A DNA stretch of 64,000 nt from Chamaecrista fasciculata. Taxonomy: Eukaryota; Streptophyta; Magnoliopsida; Fabales; Fabaceae. Location of the stretch: positions 3,303 through 67,302 of the forward strand of contig QANZ01034804.1 of assembly GCA_003254925.1 (NCBI GenBank). The letters are read 5' to 3'. The notes under the pieces are model-generated. The model made no database searches and had not been told where the DNA came from. It was given only the letters and a program-made list of their open reading frames with translations. The translations under genes were made by a program, and so were the position numbers. This document shows, one piece after another, positions 9,900 to 20,190 of the stretch (its first letter is position 1; each line of letters opens with the position of its first letter).

Positions 9900-10440
9900 C
9901 ATATATATTTGGATTACCAAGTTGACAATTTGGTCCTTGAAAGATTGAAATACATAGTTTAGTCTTTAAAAGAATCAAATTGTATACTTTTTAGTCCATG
10001 GATAATAAGTACATCATTTTGATATGTCAGCGACTAAATTGTGTATTTCAATCTTTTAAGGACTGAGTTGTGAACTCAGTGGTCTATTAGGGACCGAATT
10101 ATTAATTTACTCATTTACCTTTATTTATCTTTTGCACTTCTTTTTGACAGAAGCTCTACAAGAGAACAAGAGAGTAGTCACATATTGACAGGACTTCTAA
10201 TATGCTCGGAAGAATAAAATAAGACCATCTAAGGTGAGTGATCATAAGGTCAGATTGTGTATTTCAATCAAATGATGAGTAATAAAGAGTATACTCATGT
10301 ACTTTCATTTCATAGACTAAATAGCATTTAAATCTTTCATGGACTAAATTGTGTATTTCAATCTTTCAAGAATTAAATTGTCCACTCGATAATCTTTTAA
10401 AAACCTAATTATGAGTCTACGTACTCTTTTTATTACTAGA
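9900..10440. repeat. decayed inverted repeat of GGTCCTTGAAAGATTGAAAT units
   Basis: Left-hand units (TTGGTCCTTGAAAGATTGAAAT, about 9930) and right-hand inverted units (GTGTATTTCAATCTTTCAAG, about 10350) face each other, with an extra inverted unit at about 10040. This is the arm architecture of the hairpin elements, but degraded. No coding potential is apparent. Confidence 0.4.
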
Positions 10441-10599
10441 AATGGACAATTGTTTAGAATGTTTAATTGTTAATTATATATAATTTATATTAATGATAAA
10501 TTTGGATTCTCTATCTACTCCTCCCACCATTGTCATTGAAGCACCTTTTTTACTTTTCTTGGACAAAATTAAACTATATTCATAGTCAAAAAAAAAAAT

Positions 10600-10795
10600 G
10601 CACGGATGCCCTGCAAAAACTGTAAGCCATGAGGCTTTCTTTGAGACTATTATGCACACTTGCAAAGTATTCTGCAAGGTTTTGACTTTTCCACCATCAG
10701 TTTTTGAATAATTAAATTTTACTGTAACCGTCAAGCTAGGATTATAGGTAGTCCATCATCTCATTTCTAGGAACCATCCTTACTCTCAGAGTAAA
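10600..10795 (+). pseudogene. remnant of an RLP gene upstream region
   Basis: The words TTTTGACTTTTCCACCA, TCATTTCTAGGAACCATCC and TTACTCT occur in the same order as in 42940-43070, directly upstream of the RLP 5' stub. The coding part that should follow is absent. It suggests that the RLP cluster once extended upstream of the intact gene. The evidence is short matches only. Confidence 0.4.
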
Positions 10796-10873
10796 CTGAA
10801 AGAAATAATAATTACTAATTGAAATTAAGAAACAAAGAGACATTGACTAGACGTTGACTATTAAACTAAGGGT

Positions 10874-11250
10874 AAAATGCACTTTGTACTTTGTGGTTAG
10901 AATTCAATCCACCTTGGTACTTTGAAAGATAAAATTTAATATTTTGGTACCTTGAGGTTTGCGCCGTTAGCAATTTGGTATCCTGTGGTTATTTTTCGTC
11001 AAGATTTAACAAAAAATTGTTAGTATTTTTGCAAAATTACAAAATGCCCCTAAATAGTTTCAAAATTTTCAAAAACATCCCTAGATCATAATATTTGAGG
11101 ACTAAAATGAAAATGATAACAAAATTTTGATGTCAAAATGTAATTATAACAAAATTTTGGGGTCAAAATGTAATTATGAAAAATATTGGAAAAAGAATAA
11201 AATTACAGATTACTCTTCAATCTAGAAAATAAATGCAGTTTAGTCCTAAA
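10874..11250. repeat. half-copy of the TTTGGTACC hairpin family
   Basis: Begins GGGTAAAATGCACTTTG and carries TTGGTACTTTG and TTTGGTACCTTGAGG units, then 'GACTAAAATGAAAA' stretches. It is in inverse orientation to the related half-copies at 5176-5382 and 18557-18784. No second arm was found. Confidence 0.45.
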
Positions 11251-11685
11251 ACTGTGTGGTTCGATGTTGAGAAGATATGCTTTACAAAGTTTTTACGAAA
11301 ATTACAGAATAACCCAAATAGTTTCAAAATTTACAAAAATGTTTTGAGGTCAAAATGTAATTTTGGAAAATATAAAAAGGAGATAATTACATATCAGTCG
11401 TAAATCTCGAAAATAAATGCAGTTTAGTCCAATCCATGTTTAAATACAACTAGTTAAATGAAATTTTGAAAGTAAACTTGAATAATTTGAAGAATAATCT
11501 CATTAATTAATTTACAAATTAAATAATTAAAATTTAGTTTCACTAAATAATTTAATAAATTACTAAACAAAATATTTATTTTTTATGAAATTATAATAAA
11601 ACTATAATTTTTTTATGCAAGTTATTCAGTAAGTTATGATAGCAAAATATAATGATCTAACTATAATATTTTATCTTTAAAATAC

Positions 11686-13040
11686 TGATCTGACCATATT
11701 TCATCATATATTTTAGAGACATTTTAGGGCATTTTATATTCATTTGGGATTCAATTGCATGCCTTTATGTCCCTTTATGATAAAATATGATGCCTTGAAG
11801 TTTGATGATTATTTGGACTATTTTGTGATTAATTGAGTGGTTTTCTCGGGTTTAATCTTTATTACTTGATTGATCCTCTTTATCCTAAGAATTCACTTAG
11901 TTTCTCGATGTTCTTAATAGGTTTTAATGAAGTCCAAAGTGTTGCATTACTTCGAGGAACACTCAAGGATGTTTGGAGACGAGTCAGAGACCAAACTGAA
12001 AACGAATTCAAGTTGCTGGAAACACCGCCGCCGGAACCGCCGCGATGCATAGCCGCGGCGGGTCCGCGATAACTTATAATTATGTAGGCCCAAGCCCGAT
12101 TTTGATGATTCTGACCTAGATTTCTTTGGAATGAACCGAAATTTACATATATGAGAGGTTTTTAGGTCATTTAAATGAGGAGGAACCCTAGAGACACACT
12201 TGACACCATCTCCTTCATCCCCTCTTTTCTTCCACCTTCATCCATGGCTATTTTGGAGGCTAGGAGGCTTGTTGAAGCCGAATATCTCTCCATGAGCAGC
12301 TAGATTCCACACCCATAAGAGGATTGGAGGAGGCCCGAGCTTGGTTCTACACTTAGGGAGTTTTACTTTACTCTTTTCATCGTTTTATATTAGGGTTTGA
12401 GTTTTTCTTGGTTAGAGAACTTGTAATTCTGATATTGATTATGAATTTGAGATTGGATTTTGGATTCTGATATGTATTGATTATTCTTGTCTTGATTATG
12501 ATCCGTTCGGATACGTTGTAGTTGGTTTGACTAATAATTGGGATAAGTTTCTCTTTGATAACTTAGTCTGAGTTATAGAGTTGCCTGAATTCTTGATTTT
12601 ATCTCGCCATTAGCTTCATTGAAGTGATTATCTTGGTTATGTTTATAATTGAGTTAATTGCTATGTTTAACGGTAGTGGACAACTTTAGTAAATGGTTTG
12701 TGAAGTAATTACTCCGATCTTTATAAGCTAGGAAGGCCGAATTCAATTCCTCTGTTGGGTGTTTCCATCAATAAGTGTCTTATCTATCTTTATCGCTTTT
12801 GTTTATCTTTTGCTTATTAATCAAAAACCCCAAAAATATTATTGCTTTATTTAATTATTGTTTTAGGTCTTAGACAAACAATCAAAGAACAAATTTTCTT
12901 CGCTTTTACCCGATTGGTGATAACTTGGTATCGTTTACAATTAAACCTTGCACAAAAGTTCCTCGAGAGATCGACTCGGATTGCACCACTATAGTGCATT
13001 AATTCCGGTATTTTTGGCCACCTAACGACGGGTGCGGTCA
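11686..13040 (+). repeat. 5' LTR of the TR-GAG-like element
   Basis: 1355 bp, TGATCTG...GCGGTCA. Bases 12285-13040 are nearly identical to 17261-18017. The GC-rich GCCGCCGCCGGAACCGCCGC patch at 12027 stands out from the AT-rich LTR. Bases 12481-12760 carry the gentle T-rich sequence common in Tat-type LTRs. Confidence 0.85.
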
Positions 13041-13043
13041 AAT

Positions 13044-13061
13044 TGGCGCCGTTGCCGGGGA
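13044..13061 (+). other. primer-binding site
   Basis: TGGCGCCGTTGCCGGGGA begins three bases after the LTR end. It is a PBS-type sequence of the kind common in plant Ty3/gypsy (Tat/Athila/Ogre-type) elements. The priming tRNA was not determined here. Confidence 0.75.
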
Positions 13062-13314
13062 ACTTTTCCCAAAGTTTAACGGTAGATTGTGCCAAGTTTT
13101 TACAAATTGGGTTTTCCTTTGTCGTGTCTTAGGGAGTCAATTTTTGTTTTTGTTTGTTTTGTTTCATTTTTTCTTTAGTGTTTAGTGAGTCTTTATTTGT
13201 TTTAACTTGTTTAGAACCATTCATCTTAAAGTTTTGGTTCAAAGAATTGCTTGGGAACTCACTTTCTGGACTATTTTTGCTAATTTTCGCTGTGCAGAGA
13301 AACCCGCCGCGGGA

Positions 13315-13418
13315 CCCGCCGTGGGAGTGTGCCGTGGCTGTTTCGCGGCTGTTTTTCCAGTGCAAACCGCCGCCAACCCGCCGTGGGAGTGTGCCGTGGC
13401 TGTTTCGCGGCTGTTTTT
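13315..13418 (+). repeat. GC-rich tandem duplication in the element leader
   Basis: A 42-bp unit (starting CCCGCCGTGGGAGTG, ending GCGGCTGTTTTT) occurs identically at 13315-13356 and 13377-13418, with a 62-bp period. It is far GC-richer than its surroundings and similar in character to the GCCGCC patch of the LTR. Confidence 0.85.
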
Positions 13419-13680
13419 CTAGACTAAGCGAATTTCTTTCCTCTTGCTCTTTTCTCTTGCCGGTTGCTTTGTGCATCAATTTTTCACATCTCTCTTGTTC
13501 TTTTGGTGTTAAAAATTAAGTGTTGCATGCTTAGGAAGTTTAAGGAACATCTAAATCTTTTGAATCCTAAGATTGAAAGAACTTGTAGGAAGCTAAGAAA
13601 AGAGAGAAGACTAAGGAATTTAAGTGAAGCTAACAATAGGCTTAAGAGGATATTTTCTAAGTTTTATTGCTTAAGTTTGA

Positions 13681-15204
13681 ATGGATAGAGGACATCATTC
13701 TCCTTATGACCCCTATAATTCTTATAATTCCTTTTATGGGTCTTATGATTCTTCTCATGGGCAACCTTATTCTTCTTCCTTTTACAGGGACAATGGTTAT
13801 CCGATGCAATATAGAGAGGTTCCACCATGCCCGCCTAGACCACAATCACTTGATATGTTTGCTCTTCCTTGCTCATTTTGCAGGTGTCGTTTCCACTCGG
13901 CTAGTGATTGTTTCCATCTTAATGGAGCTCTCCCAATTTCAAATCCACAATTGTTGGGGCATCATCAAGTGGGTAATCATTCTTCCAACACCAATTTTGG
14001 ATGGAATTGTCAACAAAGTTTCCAAAGGGATGAAGGGTACAATTATGGAGCTCCCAATTATCAGTGGGAATCCCCAAGTCACTTTGAAAACCCCAACCCC
14101 CCATCCATGACAAATTCATTCCAACCCTCACCAATGCCGAATGTTGATGATATTTCACAAGTCTTTGCGAATGGTATGGTGGAGATGAACTCACAGGTTG
14201 TTGAAATGCAACAGATGCTTGAGCGTTTAACTCAGGAATGTCAAGCTATGAGTGGAAGTTACTCAACTCTAGAGAAATCTATGGAAGACCTCATGCTACC
14301 TCCTAAGCAACCAGTGGAATCCACTCATTCTCAACTTGAGAGATTAGAGGAGCAACATCTACAAGATTTCATTTTAGAACCCGCTCAAGGCTTGAGTGAG
14401 CAACAAGATATGGCTCATGAGCCATCAATTGAGGAGGACAGCGAAGATGAGGATGAAATTATTGTTATTGATGATATGTCTTCTCCTGTCACCACTCCTT
14501 CACCTTCTTCTCCTAGTGATGATCCGTTGTTCAACTTCATTGAATGCTTTGGTGAGTGTAATGATGATGAACATTATGAACAAGTTGTTCAATGGCTTGT
14601 TATACATACATTTGATGAAGCTGAAATTGCTAAATCAAGAATGTACTTGGAAGAACAAGAAGAAGAAGAGCAACAATGTGTTGAGGAGACTTCTAGTATG
14701 CAAGCTCAACTTGTGATGCATAACTTTGACCCCCTTGCATGCGATGAGTCCACTTTATCTACTCCTCTACCTATGTCTAGTTGCACCTGTGGGGCCGATG
14801 GGCCTTGTTCGGATTGTTTAGAGATTAATGAAGGGCTTGCACCAATGCAGAGTTCATTGCTCAAATCTTTGGAAACAGCTGAAGTTTCCACGGAGTCCAT
14901 GGTGTTGGCACCTAAAGAAGATAAGGAAGAATCAACCTTAGCACTTCAATCTCCAGTGCTACTACAACTTGCTCCAAAAAGAGAAGAATTTCTAACTCCT
15001 CTCGTTATTGAATTTGTTATTCCTTTGCACACCTTTCATGTTTCTTATTGCATATATGATCATATCTTTGTTTGTGGTATAGGTGTGGAGGAAGCAAGAC
15101 TCGAGGAGCTTCGTGCTCAGAGGGAGGGGAACACCCTGGGTTCCCTGCAGCGGAGACGCTTGCTACCCCTCTGGATTTTCAAACAGAATTTGAAGCCAGA
15201 TTAA
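13681..15204 (+). CDS. gag-like zinc-knuckle protein of the non-autonomous element
   Basis: 507 residues, from ATG at 13681 to TAA at 15204. The N-terminal 60 residues are rich in Tyr, Ser, Asn and Gly. A CX2CX4HX4C zinc knuckle (Cys64, Cys67, His72, Cys77) follows, the nucleic-acid-binding signature of gag nucleocapsid. A Gln/Asn-rich stretch, a short coiled-coil-like segment (about 160-200) and long acidic tracts (for example EEDSEDEDEIIVIDD) come next. The C-terminus is hydrophobic and not recognisable. No capsid or pol motif follows. The ORF lies between the leader and the non-coding 3' part of an LTR element, so I read it as an element protein, perhaps for RNA packaging, and not a host gene. 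The C-terminal 100 residues could be read-through of non-coding sequence. Confidence 0.7.
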   Translation: MDRGHHSPYDPYNSYNSFYGSYDSSHGQPYSSSFYRDNGYPMQYREVPPCPPRPQSLDMFALPCSFCRCRFHSASDCFHLNGALPISNPQLLGHHQVGNHSSNTNFGWNCQQSFQRDEGYNYGAPNYQWESPSHFENPNPPSMTNSFQPSPMPNVDDISQVFANGMVEMNSQVVEMQQMLERLTQECQAMSGSYSTLEKSMEDLMLPPKQPVESTHSQLERLEEQHLQDFILEPAQGLSEQQDMAHEPSIEEDSEDEDEIIVIDDMSSPVTTPSPSSPSDDPLFNFIECFGECNDDEHYEQVVQWLVIHTFDEAEIAKSRMYLEEQEEEEQQCVEETSSMQAQLVMHNFDPLACDESTLSTPLPMSSCTCGADGPCSDCLEINEGLAPMQSSLLKSLETAEVSTESMVLAPKEDKEESTLALQSPVLLQLAPKREEFLTPLVIEFVIPLHTFHVSYCIYDHIFVCGIGVEEARLEELRAQREGNTLGSLQRRRLLPLWIFKQNLKPD

Positions 15205-16928
15205 GCTTCAAGTTGTTTCTTTCCCTTCGTTATCTCTTATTTATTGTTTTGAATTAAAATGTGAGATAAGTGTAGGGGAGATGAGTAGATGTAGGTTTTG
15301 ATTTCCGTTTTTGTTATTTTATTTTATTTTGTTTTATTTTTTTTTTTATGATTTGGTGTGTTGAGAACCCCCTTGGTGATGTTTTGTGTTTGATTTAGTT
15401 GAGTTTAGACCTGTTGGTTCTTACTCTTTTGATGATGTATTGCAGGTTCTCCTTTTGTTCCTGGGTTCTGCTTTCTGTGCAGCTACTTGCTTCTTTTCTT
15501 CTCCTAGTTTTTATTTTGTAGTGTTCTTGCATTGAGGACACTGCAAAGTTTAAAGTGTGGGGGAGTGTGAGTTCGTTCATATTGGTTTATTTTGTCTGAT
15601 TTTAGCTGCTAGTTCCTTGATTGTGACATTTTTAACAATTTTTCAAACTTTAAGGCATTTATGTGGTCTTTTAAGCTGGATTTATGTTTTGACAGTTTAT
15701 CTTGATTTTTGGAACTCTGTTTGCCTATCATAGACGTGTTTAAATGCATTTGAAGGAGTTTTCTGACCTTCCTCTCTAATTTCTGGCATTCAGTTTTCCA
15801 TGGGTTTCCAGCATCAGGTTTGAGATATCTTATGAACCCACATCTTTAGTTTTTAACTCTTTGGTGGATTTTTCAAGTTTGAGAAGATTTCGATTGTGCT
15901 TTTGAGTTAATTAGTTATATTCTACTCACATGTGAAGGTAGTTAACTCTTGCTTCTTCAAATTCCTGAGCTTTTGGTTAATTGTGATCATGTTATTGTTT
16001 CCTTTGAATTCATCCAAAGATCAATTGAGTGTCACCTTATTAACCCTATTGGAAGGTTTTGAGCCTAATTGTTCATTTCATATGAGTGTCATTTTAATCC
16101 TTGTGATGAGTTTTCTCTAGAACTTGATTTCACTCTTTATCAAAGCTTCATATGCATTGGTTTTTGGACTATGATGGAGGCATTTTTCTTCTACCTTTAT
16201 TTCCCATACACAAGCCCGAACATCATTACCATTTGTCACCCCCTTTAAGCCTTAATTATCTAAGCTTGCTGTTATTAGTTTTTGAATTTTAAGTTAGCAT
16301 TTTGTTTGCCCAACACTCTTCTTTTTGCTTCTTTCCTCATGGGTTTGAATTGCCAAGTAAAAAAAAAAGAGAAGATATCATGAAAATGAAGTGAAAAAAA
16401 AAAAAGAAGTTGTGCCTTTAAAGCTTCAAGTTGAAAATGGAATTATGTTAAGAGGCTAAGGCAAGTTTATGGCCCCAAATAAGAGTCAAAGACTCAAGAA
16501 AAAAAAAGAGGAAAAAAAAAAGCTTGTGCAATTTTTGGTTGGTTGAGGATTGGAGTTCATCTTAAAGAGTGGTAGGTTTTAAATGCTAAATTTGGAATTC
16601 ATTGACTAGTATGCAGCTTAACTTTTCTTTTGTGCTCATTTGCTACCATTTTCTTCTCTCTTCCATTTTGTTTCTCTTTTTAAATTTTTCCATCTCTTAA
16701 CCTTTTCCAACATTACAACCCTCTAAAGTCCTCTTGAGTTTTTGAATCATTGCATTTATAGTGGAGATTGTAGAGTTATTTCAAGCCTATGGTAGAGGCT
16801 CGTTGCAAGGATTCGAGAGTAAAATTTTCCCTGCTATGTGAGTGAGTGATACACTTTTGGATTGGTCTATTGGAGATTCTTAGGTTGCTTGGCATGCTCA
16901 GTTGATTAATTGTCTCATAATCTAAGTT
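15205..16928 (+). other. non-coding 3' region of the TR-GAG-like element
   Basis: No ORF of note. It contains AAAGTGTGGGGGAGTG at 15549, a T-rich stretch, and A/G-rich tracts at 16355-16410 and 16495-16525. One of these may serve as a polypurine tract, but the true one should abut the 3' LTR, which starts inside the assembly gap. Confidence 0.6.
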
Positions 16929-17260
16929 NNNNNNNNNNNNNNNNNNNNNNNNNNNNNNNNNNNNNNNNNNNNNNNNNNNNNNNNNNNNNNNNNNNNNNNN
17001 NNNNNNNNNNNNNNNNNNNNNNNNNNNNNNNNNNNNNNNNNNNNNNNNNNNNNNNNNNNNNNNNNNNNNNNNNNNNNNNNNNNNNNNNNNNNNNNNNNNN
17101 NNNNNNNNNNNNNNNNNNNNNNNNNNNNNNNNNNNNNNNNNNNNNNNNNNNNNNNNNNNNNNNNNNNNNNNNNNNNNNNNNNNNNNNNNNNNNNNNNNNN
17201 NNNNNNNNNNNNNNNNNNNNNNNNNNNNNNNNNNNNNNNNNNNNNNNNNNNNNNNNNNNN
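16929..17260. other. assembly gap (332 N)
   Basis: Run of undetermined bases. Sequence resumes at the equivalent of 5' LTR base 12285, while the sequence before the gap is not LTR. About 600 bp of 3' LTR should therefore be inside a gap of only 332 N. Confidence 0.98.
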
Positions 17261-18017
17261 TCTCTCCATGAGCAGCTAGATTCCACACCCATAAGAGGAT
17301 TGGAGGAGGCCCGAGCTTGGTTCTACACTTAGGGAGTTTTACTTTACTCTTTTCATCGTTTTATATTAGGGTTTGAGTTTTTCTTGGTTAGAGAACTTGT
17401 AATTCTGATATTGATTATGAATTTGAGATTGGATTTTGGATTCTGATATGTATTGATTATTCTTGTCTTGATTATGATCCGTTCGGATACGTTGTAGTTG
17501 GTTTGACTAATAATTGGGATAAGTTTCTCTTTGATAACTTAGTCTGAGTTATAGAGTTGCCTGAATTCTTGATTTTATCTCGCCATTAGCTTCATTGAAG
17601 TGATTATCTTGGTTATGTTTATAATTGTGTTAATTGCTATGTTTAACGGTAGTGGACAACTTTAGTAAATGGTTTGTGAAGTAATTACTCCGATCTTTAT
17701 AAGCTAGGAAGGCCGAATTCAATTCCTCTGTTGGGTGTTTCCATCAATATGTGTCTTATCTATCTTTATCGCTTTTGTTTATCTTTTACTTATTAATCAA
17801 AAACCCCAAAAATTTTATTGCTTTATTTAATTATTGTTTTAGGTCTTAGACAAACAATTAAAGAACAAAATTTTCTTCGCTTTTACCCGATTGGTGATAA
17901 CTTGGTATCGTTTACAATTAAACCTTGCACAAAAGTTCCTCGAGAGATCGACTCGGATTGCACCACTATAGTGCATTAATTCCGGTATTTTTGGCCACCT
18001 AACGACGGGTGCGGTCA
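17261..18017 (+). repeat. 3' LTR (visible part) of the TR-GAG-like element
   Basis: Collinear with 12285-13040 and ends GCGGTCA, followed by the AATAC target duplication. It lacks the first roughly 600 bp, which must fall in the gap or be deleted. Confidence 0.85.
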
Positions 18018-18022
18018 AATAC

Positions 18023-18556
18023 ATAATTACAATAAATATAATTATTTTAGTAAAATATTAACTTAAATTTAGCAGTAAGTATAATATTTTAAACATCTAT
18101 AGTCAAGTATGTTTGTGATTTGATTTCAATTGGTATATTTGATAAAATAATTAAATTAATTATGATCATATATTGTAGAAAATCAATCTTATTATAATGT
18201 GCCCCAAAGACTATTTTGAAAAATATAAAAGTTTCTTGACCTTAAATGGAAGATAAATCAAATGATAGAGATACATAGTTGTATTTTGTGTCCCAAAGAC
18301 CAGTTTAATAAAGATGACAAACATTTGAGTTCAATATGTGATTAATTAAGGACTTAGTTGAGAGAAATTTTATGAGAAAGAGAAGATTTTGATTCATCAA
18401 AACTCTAACGATCTTTCTGCAATTTATTTTTTAATATCTCTATAGCTCTTGGAATGAAATTGTAGAAAACTTCATCAATTCTTTTAGTTTGTTGTATTTT
18501 GATTCGTTTTAGCAAATGGAGAGGACCTAAACGCACAAAATAAATCTTGTTGAGGA
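18023..18556. other. AT-rich intergenic
   Basis: This continues the pre-insertion target of the retrotransposon. I see no ORF, RNA gene or clear repeat in it. Confidence 0.5.
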
Positions 18557-18784
18557 GTGAAATATGGTTTAAGCTGCAATAGAAACTAACAGATAAGATA
18601 TAGTAGAAATCAACGATTAAGATTGAGCCACATCAGCACATTTTGTTAAATCTTGACGGAAAATAACCACAGGGTACCAAAGTGCTAACAGCGCAAACCT
18701 CAAAGTACCAAAGTGTCAAATCTTGTCTTTCAGGGTACCAAAGTAGATTCGATCCTGACCACATGTACCAAAGTACATTTTACC
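18557..18784. repeat. half-copy of the GGTACCAAAGTG repeat
   Basis: Starts GTGAAATATGGTTTAAGC and ends ACCAAAGTACATTTTACC. It is collinear with the insertion at 5176-5382 in WAT1 intron 4 and has one additional internal unit. Confidence 0.7.
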
Positions 18785-18819
18785 ATTAAATTAATGCTAA
18801 TAGGTAAATACCCAATAGA

Positions 18820-19025
18820 TTTTTTTTTTGGTTGGTGAAAAGTTTAGGTGAGTTGGGCCCCAAGGGCTCACCAAGGCTAGGGCAGGCCTTCAGGCTCTTT
18901 GAGCGCTTACAGAGGTACTTGCAGATCGCCTACTAACAAGGCCCTCACATCGGCAGAGGGATTCAAACTCACGACCTTGTAGGTTATGAGTTGACTCCTT
19001 ACCAACTGGGCCAACCTTTGTTGGC
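18820..19025 (-). mobile_element. tRNA-derived SINE
   Basis: On the minus strand it starts with a tRNA-like head carrying an A-box-like TGGCCCAGTTGG and a B-box-like GAGTTTGAATCCC. A tRNA-unrelated body and a poly-A tail (T run at 18820-18829 on +) follow. The 13-bp AATACCCAATAGA flanks it at 18807-18819 and 19026-19038, a typical SINE target duplication made by target-primed integration. Confidence 0.8.
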
Positions 19026-19045
19026 AATACCCAATAGAATTCTAA

Positions 19046-19204
19046 CGGCCTCCAGGCCAGGGCAGGCCTCCAGGCTCTATGAGAGCTTATAGAGGTACTT
19101 ACAGATCGCCTACTAACAAGGCCCTCACATCGGCAGCGGGATTAGAACTCACGACCTTGTGGGTTATAAGTTGACTCCTTACCAACTGGGGCAACTTTGT
19201 TGGC
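19046..19204 (-). mobile_element. second, tail-less SINE copy in tandem
   Basis: Nearly the same as the head and body of the SINE at 18820-19025 but lacking its poly-A end. It is followed by a third copy of AATACCCAATAGA at 19205-19217 and then TTTTAACGCC, echoing TCTAACGGCC after the second copy. This fits a tandem duplication of SINE plus flank better than an independent insertion. Confidence 0.7.
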
Positions 19205-19581
19205 AATACCCAATAGAATTTTAACGCCTCATATTTCCATTATATTAAACTTTGACCGTCTTTTTAACTCATGTTGTCTTGTTCTTGTTCTCATATTCTT
19301 AATTAATTTATAATAAGGTGAAATGCGTAGGAACTAGCTACGATGGTAGGTGGAAACTAGGAAGTGTTGTTTATTTAATTATTTTTTTTTTTTCTTTTTT
19401 AGAAGAACGTTGGATCATTATTTCAAATTTGTCGGAATGATAGAGTAAGTGAAAAAAGCGCACATTATTGTGCAATAATAATATATATATCACAGTTCAA
19501 TAAGATAAAGAACTGGTTCAAATGACTGATATATCATATATCTATATTCTTAAACAATAAATGTTATATTATAAAAATAAC

Positions 19582-20000
19582 GCCAAAGTACGAATTTGGT
19601 CCTGTAACTTTTCTTTAGTTTCTAAATCAGTCTTATAACTTTTTTTTGTCTCGAATGTGGTCCTGTAACTTTGCTCCAATTCCCAAATTAGTCCTATAAC
19701 TTTTTTAGTCTCGAATTTGGTCATGTATCTTTGCTCTAGGTCCCAAATAGTCCTATATCTTTTTTTGTCTCAGTTTTAGTCTCATATGTTTTAAAAACCT
19801 CCCACCACTAATCCTCCTTCTATTTTAAATTACAGTTTAGTCCTGAAAACTTTAAGCCCATTTTACTTTAGTCCCTGACTATCATAATGAAAGTGAAAGA
19901 GTATCCCTAAGGATTCTCAAACCTTACATCTTGGTCCCTAGTCCATGAATTCTTCATGGAATAGAAATGAAAAAAAAAAAGCACAAATTAAAAGCAAATT
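19582..20000. repeat. half-copy of the 1-kb palindromic element at 51286-52368
   Basis: Begins GCCAAAGTACGAATTTGGTCCTG and continues through 'TCCTATAACTTTTTTAGTCTC' and TATCATAATGAAAGTGAAAGAG words in the same order as the left arm of the complete element. It lies about 200 bp upstream of the intact RLP start, so it could sit in that gene's promoter. Confidence 0.65.
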
Positions 20001-20190
20001 ACAAATTAAAAGTAACTTTTTCTTTGAAGTATAATAAATTAATTCATTTTGAATGATGACTCATTACCTAATCCTTTCTTCCACGCCCTTAGAGACTTAA
20101 ACACGTTTTCCAGCATATTCAAATTCATTATTAATACCCTCATACCTCCATTACTTTCTTCATTTCTTCATAATTTAGTTTCATACTCCG

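Larger units (their letters stand above)
11686..18017 (+). mobile_element. non-autonomous LTR retrotransposon (TR-GAG-like, Ty3/Tat-Athila type signals)
   Basis: Bounded by the 5-bp duplication AATAC (11681-11685 and 18018-18022), with TG..CA LTRs. Order: 5' LTR 11686-13040, primer-binding site at 13044, GC-rich leader, one ORF (13681-15204), a long non-coding 3' region, an assembly gap (16929-17260), then the visible 3' LTR (17261-18017). No protease, integrase, reverse transcriptase or RNase H is visible, so the element would need enzymes supplied in trans. Visible LTR parts differ by about five substitutions and one 1-bp indel over roughly 756 bp by eye, which suggests a recent insertion. 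The AAAGTGTGGGGGAGTG block at 15549 is typical of the 3' part of Athila/Tat-type elements. Confidence 0.85.

Noticed and set aside
11833..12072. 79-codon ORF
   Set aside because: It lies within the 5' LTR and has no domain; the Pro-rich end comes from the GCCGCC patch.
13129..13519. Overlapping open frames on both strands in the GC-rich leader
   Set aside because: They come from the 42-bp tandem duplication and its biased composition. No conserved domain is visible.
14396..14716. Alternative-frame Leu/Met-rich ORF
   Set aside because: It is a shadow of the gag-like ORF in the other frame.
13681..15204. 507-residue ORF as a host gene
   Set aside because: It lies between matching LTRs with a PBS upstream and carries a gag-type zinc knuckle, so it is an element gene.
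16776..17332. Several open frames across the gap
   Set aside because: They are open only because the undetermined bases contain no stop codons.
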